This document shows positions 4,871 through 8,757 of a stretch of DNA of 8,757 nucleotides, piece after piece. The stretch spans positions 1 to 8,757 of the forward strand of contig SYID01000149.1 in the NCBI GenBank assembly GCA_005798925.1, read 5' to 3'. The notes under the pieces were generated by a model. That model worked only from the letters and a program-made list of their open reading frames with translations. It ran no database searches and was not told where the DNA came from. Source of the stretch: Verrucomicrobiota bacterium (lineage in GTDB: Bacteria; Verrucomicrobiota; Verrucomicrobiia; Opitutales; UBA953). Both the position numbers and the translations under genes were made by a program. The first letter of the stretch is position 1. Each line of letters opens with the position of its first letter.

Positions 4871-7800
4871 GTGTCATTGTTCACGATGCTGCGCACCCAC
4901 GCCCCCTGCCTGCTCTGCCTGTTCGGCGCACTTGTGGTGCGCGCTGCCGAAGTTCCTGTCGACTTCAACCGCGAGGTGCGCCCGATCCTTTCCGACCGTT
5001 GCTATGGTTGCCACGGACCCGACGCCGACAAGGGACGCAAGGCCGGTCTGCGTCTCGACGAATTAGCCGGCGCGACGAAAGTGCTGAAGAGCGGCGACGT
5101 CGCGGTGGTGCCGGGTGACGTCACGAAGAGCGGGCTGGTGCAACGTATCCAGAGCGAGGACGAGGAAGACATGATGCCCCCGCCGGAACTGCATCGACCG
5201 CTCTCGAAGCAGGAGAAGGACATCCTGATCCGCTGGGTGAAGCAGGGTGCGAAATATGATCCGCACTGGGCGTTCGTCTCCCCGCAGGCTCATCCGGCCC
5301 CGCCGGTCGCCGATCCTTCCTGGCCGAAGGACCCGTTGGATGCTTTCATCGCCCACGCCGCGGCCAAGAAAGGTCTCCGTCCGTCGGCGCCCGCCGACCG
5401 CGCCACGCTGTTGCGCCGGGCCTCCTTCGCGCTGACCGGCCTGCCGCCGACGATCGCCGAGGTCGATGCCTTCCTGGCGGACAAGTCGCCTGACGCCTAC
5501 GAGAAGCGCGTCGACGCCCTGCTCACCTCGCCGCGTTACGGCGAACATCTCGCGGTCGCCTGGCTGGACCTGTCCCGCTACGCCGACACCTGGGGCTATA
5601 CCGGAGACAAAGCGATGTTCGCCTGGCCTTGGCGGGACTGGGTGCTGAAAGCGTTCAATGATAACAAGCCTTACGATCAGTTCCTGACGGAGCAGCTCGC
5701 CGGCGACCTCCTGCCGAACCCGACCCAAGAACAGCGCGTGGCCACGGCATATAACCGCATCCATCGCATGACTTTCGAGGGCGGCTCGATCGCCGAGGAG
5801 TTCCGGCAGGACGGCATCAACGACCGCGTGATGACCGCCGGTTACGGCTTCATGGGGCTTACGATGGAGTGCGCCCGCTGCCACGACCACAAATACGACC
5901 CTATCTCCCAGAGGGATTACTTTTCGATGGCGGCGATGTTCGGCGACCAGAACGAGAACGGACTGCTTTCGTACCACGGTGAAGTGCCCCCGCCCTTCGT
6001 GCGGCTGTATAAGTCCGACGAAGAGCGTCGGAAGGAAGCCGAGCTCCGCGCCGCCGTCCGCGCCGCCGAGCAAGCCCTCGTCACCACGCGCACCGCCACG
6101 GCCAAGGCCGAAGTGAAGGTGCCCGCACCGGTCGCCCATTTCCCGCTCGAAGCTTTCACGAAGATGGGCGTCGATGACGCGGTCGCCGGCGGCAAACCCG
6201 CCAAGTTCGAGCGCCGTGGCTCCCCCGAAGACCTGAAGCTGGTCCCGGGCGTCACCGGGCAGGCGGTGCAGTTCGACGGCGACGCCGGCTTCATCCTGCC
6301 GGAGTTCAAGCAGTTGGGCCGGTTCGACGCCCTCACCTTCTCGGCCTTCCTCCGGCTGGGTGAAAAGAACGCCCGCGCCACGGTGCTCCACTCGACGGGT
6401 TTCTACACGGGCGACGGCGATGCGACCGGCATCGAACTGCTGGTGACCCAAGGTAAGCTCCGTTGGAGCATGATCCACCTCTGGCCCAACAGCGCGGCTT
6501 CCGTCGAAATGGTCGACGCCCTGCCCGTGGATCAATGGCGTCGCGTGACGGCGACTTACGATGGCTCGTCGAAAGCCGCCGGACTCCGCCTCTATGTAGA
6601 CGGCCGCGAAGTGAAGACCACGGTCATCCGTGACACGCTCCACGCCAAGCCCCGTGACAACGCCCTGGAGATCGGTTCACGCTCCCGCGATGCCGGCTTC
6701 CGCAATGGGTCTCTCGACGAGATCCAACTTTGGCGCACGGCCTTGACTCCTGCCGAAGTCGCCGTCCACCACGGTCACTCCGCCGATACCCTGCCCGCTT
6801 CGGTCCACGCCGAGCATGCTCTCCGCCGGGCCGACCCGGCCTACGCCCTAGCCTGGGAGAACGTCCAGCAAGCCCGCCGCGCCCTCGCCGCGCACGAGGA
6901 GACCGCGCCCTCTTTCTTCGCGATGGAACACTCGCCGCTGGCCCCCAAGGCCTACGTGCTCACGCGCGGCGAATACGATAAGCCCGACCTCACCAAGCCC
7001 TGCGAACCTGGGATTCCGTCCCGCATCTTCCCTTGGAACGCCGGGCTTCCGAAGAACCGCCTCGGGCTGGCGAAGTGGCTGACCGACCCGAAGCATCCCC
7101 TGACTGCGCGCGTCGTCATCAACCGCCTCTGGGCCCAGGTCTTTGGCGCGGGTCTCGTCGCCTCGAGCGAGAATCTCGGCATGCAGGGCGACCTGCCCAC
7201 TCACCCGGAGTTGCTCGACACCCTGTCCGTCGACTTCGTCCGTAGCGGTTGGGACACCAAGGCGATGCTCCGCCGACTCGTCCTGAGCGCGACCTTCCGT
7301 CAATCCTCCACCCCGACGGCGGAGGCCCGCGAGAAAGATCCGGCGAACCTGCTGCTCGCGCGCGGTCCGGTACTGCGTCTGACGGCCGAGATGGTCCGCG
7401 ACCAGGCGCTGCTGGCCTCCGGCAAGCTGATCGAGAAGGTCGGCGGCGAGAGCGTCCAGGAGTCCGCCAATCGCCGCAGCATCTACACCTATCGTAAGCG
7501 CACCGCTCCGCCGGACAACATGCTCATCTTCGACGCAGGCTCCCGCGAGGTCTGTCAGCCGAAGCGACTGAATACCAACACCCCGTTGCAGGCCTTGGTG
7601 CTCCTCAACAATCCCGGTTTCGTCGAGTCGGCCAAACAGCTCGCCGCGCGCGTCAGCAAGTCCTCCGCGGATCCCGCCGCGCAGATCGACGAAGCCTTCC
7701 GTCATGTCTGCACCCGTGCGCCGCGGCCTGCCGAACTGGCCGCCCTGACCGAGCTTTACGCGACGCAGAAGGCCAACCCGCCGCAGTTCGCGCCGGCGCC

Positions 7801-7996
7801 GGTCGCGCCGAACGTCGAGCCGAAGAAGGCCGACTCCAAGGTCGTGGCCAAACAGTCGAACCCCAAGGCGAAGAAACAATCCGCTCCGCCCCCGGCGCCG
7901 ACCCTGCCGAAGATGCCGGCCGACCCGGCTTTGGCCGCGCTCACCCTCGTCTGCTCCACCATCTTGGCGAGCGACTCCGCCGTCACCTCCCGCTGA
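4871..7996 (+). CDS. planctomycete-type cytochrome: PSCyt1-DUF1549-LamG-DUF1553 protein
   Basis: This is an exported 1041-residue protein with the domain order common in Planctomycetota and Verrucomicrobiota. A Sec-type signal covers about 1-26 (hydrophobic stretch CLLCLFGALVV, cleavage near VRA-AEV). The PSCyt1 haem-c domain (about 28-130) carries CYGCH at 44-48 and a possible Met ligand at MMPPPE (101-106). DUF1549 (about 150-365) includes LDLSRYADTWGY (232-243) and a second CxxCH, CARCHDHKYDP (334-344), which is usual in this family and may not bind haem. A LamG/concanavalin-like domain (about 417-636, ending LDEIQLWRTALTPAEV) suggests sugar binding. DUF1553 (about 727-1035) contains VVINRLWAQVFG and RLNTNTPLQALVLLNN. 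Near the end a Pro/Ala/Lys-rich stretch (about 975-1015) interrupts the usual C-terminal helices. The start is GTG 4871 or ATG 4886; neither has a well-placed Shine-Dalgarno, and both keep the signal peptide. Its function is unproven; a role in periplasmic breakdown of polysaccharides is an inference. The DUF1501 gene follows after 2 bp. Confidence 0.95.
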   Translation: MSLFTMLRTHAPCLLCLFGALVVRAAEVPVDFNREVRPILSDRCYGCHGPDADKGRKAGLRLDELAGATKVLKSGDVAVVPGDVTKSGLVQRIQSEDEEDMMPPPELHRPLSKQEKDILIRWVKQGAKYDPHWAFVSPQAHPAPPVADPSWPKDPLDAFIAHAAAKKGLRPSAPADRATLLRRASFALTGLPPTIAEVDAFLADKSPDAYEKRVDALLTSPRYGEHLAVAWLDLSRYADTWGYTGDKAMFAWPWRDWVLKAFNDNKPYDQFLTEQLAGDLLPNPTQEQRVATAYNRIHRMTFEGGSIAEEFRQDGINDRVMTAGYGFMGLTMECARCHDHKYDPISQRDYFSMAAMFGDQNENGLLSYHGEVPPPFVRLYKSDEERRKEAELRAAVRAAEQALVTTRTATAKAEVKVPAPVAHFPLEAFTKMGVDDAVAGGKPAKFERRGSPEDLKLVPGVTGQAVQFDGDAGFILPEFKQLGRFDALTFSAFLRLGEKNARATVLHSTGFYTGDGDATGIELLVTQGKLRWSMIHLWPNSAASVEMVDALPVDQWRRVTATYDGSSKAAGLRLYVDGREVKTTVIRDTLHAKPRDNALEIGSRSRDAGFRNGSLDEIQLWRTALTPAEVAVHHGHSADTLPASVHAEHALRRADPAYALAWENVQQARRALAAHEETAPSFFAMEHSPLAPKAYVLTRGEYDKPDLTKPCEPGIPSRIFPWNAGLPKNRLGLAKWLTDPKHPLTARVVINRLWAQVFGAGLVASSENLGMQGDLPTHPELLDTLSVDFVRSGWDTKAMLRRLVLSATFRQSSTPTAEAREKDPANLLLARGPVLRLTAEMVRDQALLASGKLIEKVGGESVQESANRRSIYTYRKRTAPPDNMLIFDAGSREVCQPKRLNTNTPLQALVLLNNPGFVESAKQLAARVSKSSADPAAQIDEAFRHVCTRAPRPAELAALTELYATQKANPPQFAPAPVAPNVEPKKADSKVVAKQSNPKAKKQSAPPPAPTLPKMPADPALAALTLVCSTILASDSAVTSR

Positions 7997-7998
7997 TC

Positions 7999-8757
7999 AT
8001 GTCCGCCGAACTCCCTTCCTATGACGGCCTGATGCGACCCACGCGTCGGCACTTCCTCGGCACCTCGGCCCTCGGGCTCGGCGCCCTCGCCCTCCGCGGC
8101 ATCGTCGGCGACGCCCAGGCGGCTCCGTTGCCGAAAGGAACCCACTTCCCGGCCAAGGCCAAGCGCGTCATCTACCTTTTCCAAGCCGGCGGACCATCTC
8201 ATTTCGAGACTCTCGATCCTAAGCCGTTGCTCCGCGAGAAGCACACGCAGCCTTTACCCGACTCGGTGCGTCAAGGCCAGCGCCTGACCGGCATGAGCGG
8301 TTACCAAGCCACGCTGCCGTTGGCGGGTTCGTTCACGGATTTCAAGAAGTATGGACAGAGCGGCGTCGAATACAGCGACCTGATGAGCCACACCGGCGGG
8401 GTCGCCGACGATCTCTGTGTGATCCGTTCGATGCACACGGAGGCCATCAATCACGATCCGGCCATCACCTTCTTTTGTTCGGGTAATCAGGTCGCGGGTC
8501 GTCCGTCGATGGGCGCCTGGGCTTCCTACGGTCTCGGCAGCATGAACGAGAACCTGCCGGCTTTCATCGTATTGGTCTCGCAGGACGCCACCAAAGATCA
8601 GCCGCTCTACTCGCGTCTCTGGGGCGCGGGCTTCCTGCCTTCCGAACACCAAGGCGTGCAGTTCAAGGCCGGCAAGGAGCCGGTGCTCTTCCTGACGAAT
8701 CCCGAAGGCGTCTCGCCCCATGCCCGCCGCGGGATGCTCGACGCGCTCGGCAAGCTC
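7999..8757 (+). CDS. DUF1501 family protein with Tat signal, 3' end outside the window
   Basis: The frame is open from ATG 7999 to the last base (253 residues) and continues beyond. The N-terminus carries a twin-arginine motif TRRHFLG (15-21, Arg16-Arg17), a hydrophobic stretch (TSALGLGALAL) and a likely cleavage site around AQA-AP (39-43), so export of a folded protein by Tat is predicted. The DUF1501 start follows: RVIYLFQAGGPSHFETLDPK (56-75), then RSMHTEAINHDPAITFF and GRPSMGAWASYGLGS. The family is placed with the alkaline phosphatase/sulfatase superfamily, but its enzymatic activity is not established; the C-terminal part needed to judge metal ligands is missing here. The start codon is 2 bp after the cytochrome stop (TGATCATG) and the preceding bases (CCTCCCGCTGATC) contain no Shine-Dalgarno, so re-initiation after the upstream gene is likely. 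DUF1501 genes usually accompany PSCyt1/DUF1549/DUF1553 genes, so the two probably act together in the envelope. Confidence 0.95.
   Translation, partial: MSAELPSYDGLMRPTRRHFLGTSALGLGALALRGIVGDAQAAPLPKGTHFPAKAKRVIYLFQAGGPSHFETLDPKPLLREKHTQPLPDSVRQGQRLTGMSGYQATLPLAGSFTDFKKYGQSGVEYSDLMSHTGGVADDLCVIRSMHTEAINHDPAITFFCSGNQVAGRPSMGAWASYGLGSMNENLPAFIVLVSQDATKDQPLYSRLWGAGFLPSEHQGVQFKAGKEPVLFLTNPEGVSPHARRGMLDALGKL

Noticed and set aside
4663..4968. Minus-strand frame of 101 codons crossing the intergenic region
   Set aside because: No ribosome site or domain is visible, and it overlaps the start of the cytochrome gene on the opposite strand.
4855..5118. ATG at 4855 preceded by AGGA, seeming a better start for the cytochrome gene
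   Set aside because: It is in a different frame, its N-terminus is not a signal peptide and it lacks the CYGCH motif. The AGGA is only 2 bases from that ATG. A frameshift is not needed because the main frame has a complete signal peptide.
5063..6643. Long minus-strand open frame (526 codons) opposite the cytochrome gene
   Set aside because: It lies within a well-supported gene and its translation is Arg/Gly/His-rich without any known motif, as expected for an antisense frame in GC-rich DNA.

Overview
The window looks like chromosomal DNA from a GC-rich member of the Planctomycetota-Verrucomicrobiota group, most likely Verrucomicrobiota. Two things point there: a 'planctomycete-type' cytochrome (PSCyt1/DUF1549/DUF1553) directly followed by its usual DUF1501 partner, and the near absence of good Shine-Dalgarno sites. 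The phylum call is an inference from gene content.

Left edge (1-65): the 3' part of a tRNA-Lys(CTT) gene on the + strand, cut by the window edge, with an encoded CCA and a poorly pairing anticodon stem.

Left half (88-4559, minus strand): a compact gene cluster read from right to left. glmM (phosphoglucosamine mutase), a GlmU-like left-handed beta-helix acyltransferase, and glmS (glutamine:fructose-6-phosphate aminotransferase) are separated by 1 and 2 bases. Together they cover fructose-6-P to GlcN-6-P to GlcN-1-P to GlcNAc-1-P on the way to UDP-GlcNAc, the precursor for peptidoglycan and LPS. The middle gene has the acetyltransferase half but only a shortened, atypical N-terminal region where GlmU would carry its uridylyltransferase, so the last step is not obviously encoded here. 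A small protein with two identically spaced four-cysteine zinc-binding units follows glmS after 71 bp and may be co-transcribed.

Centre (4560-4870): a 311-bp intergenic region between divergent genes. Its glmM-proximal 120 bp are strikingly AT-rich and contain a perfect 7-bp dyad, a tandem 7-mer next to the glmM start, and one arm of a widely spaced 9-bp inverted pair. A second 7-bp dyad lies nearer the cytochrome gene. This is the expected site of the control signals for both directions.

Right half (4871-8757, plus strand): a 1041-residue exported PSCyt1-DUF1549-LamG-DUF1553 protein with two CxxCH motifs, then 2 bp later a twin-arginine-signal DUF1501 protein that runs off the window. These pairs are abundant in this bacterial group but have no settled function. 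The layout suggests two envelope proteins made together and exported by different routes (Sec and Tat).

No insertion sequence, CRISPR array, phage module or defence system was seen. The least ordinary items are the GlmU-like protein with its reduced N-terminal domain, the duplicated zinc-binding protein, the aberrant tRNA stem and the symmetric intergenic motifs.
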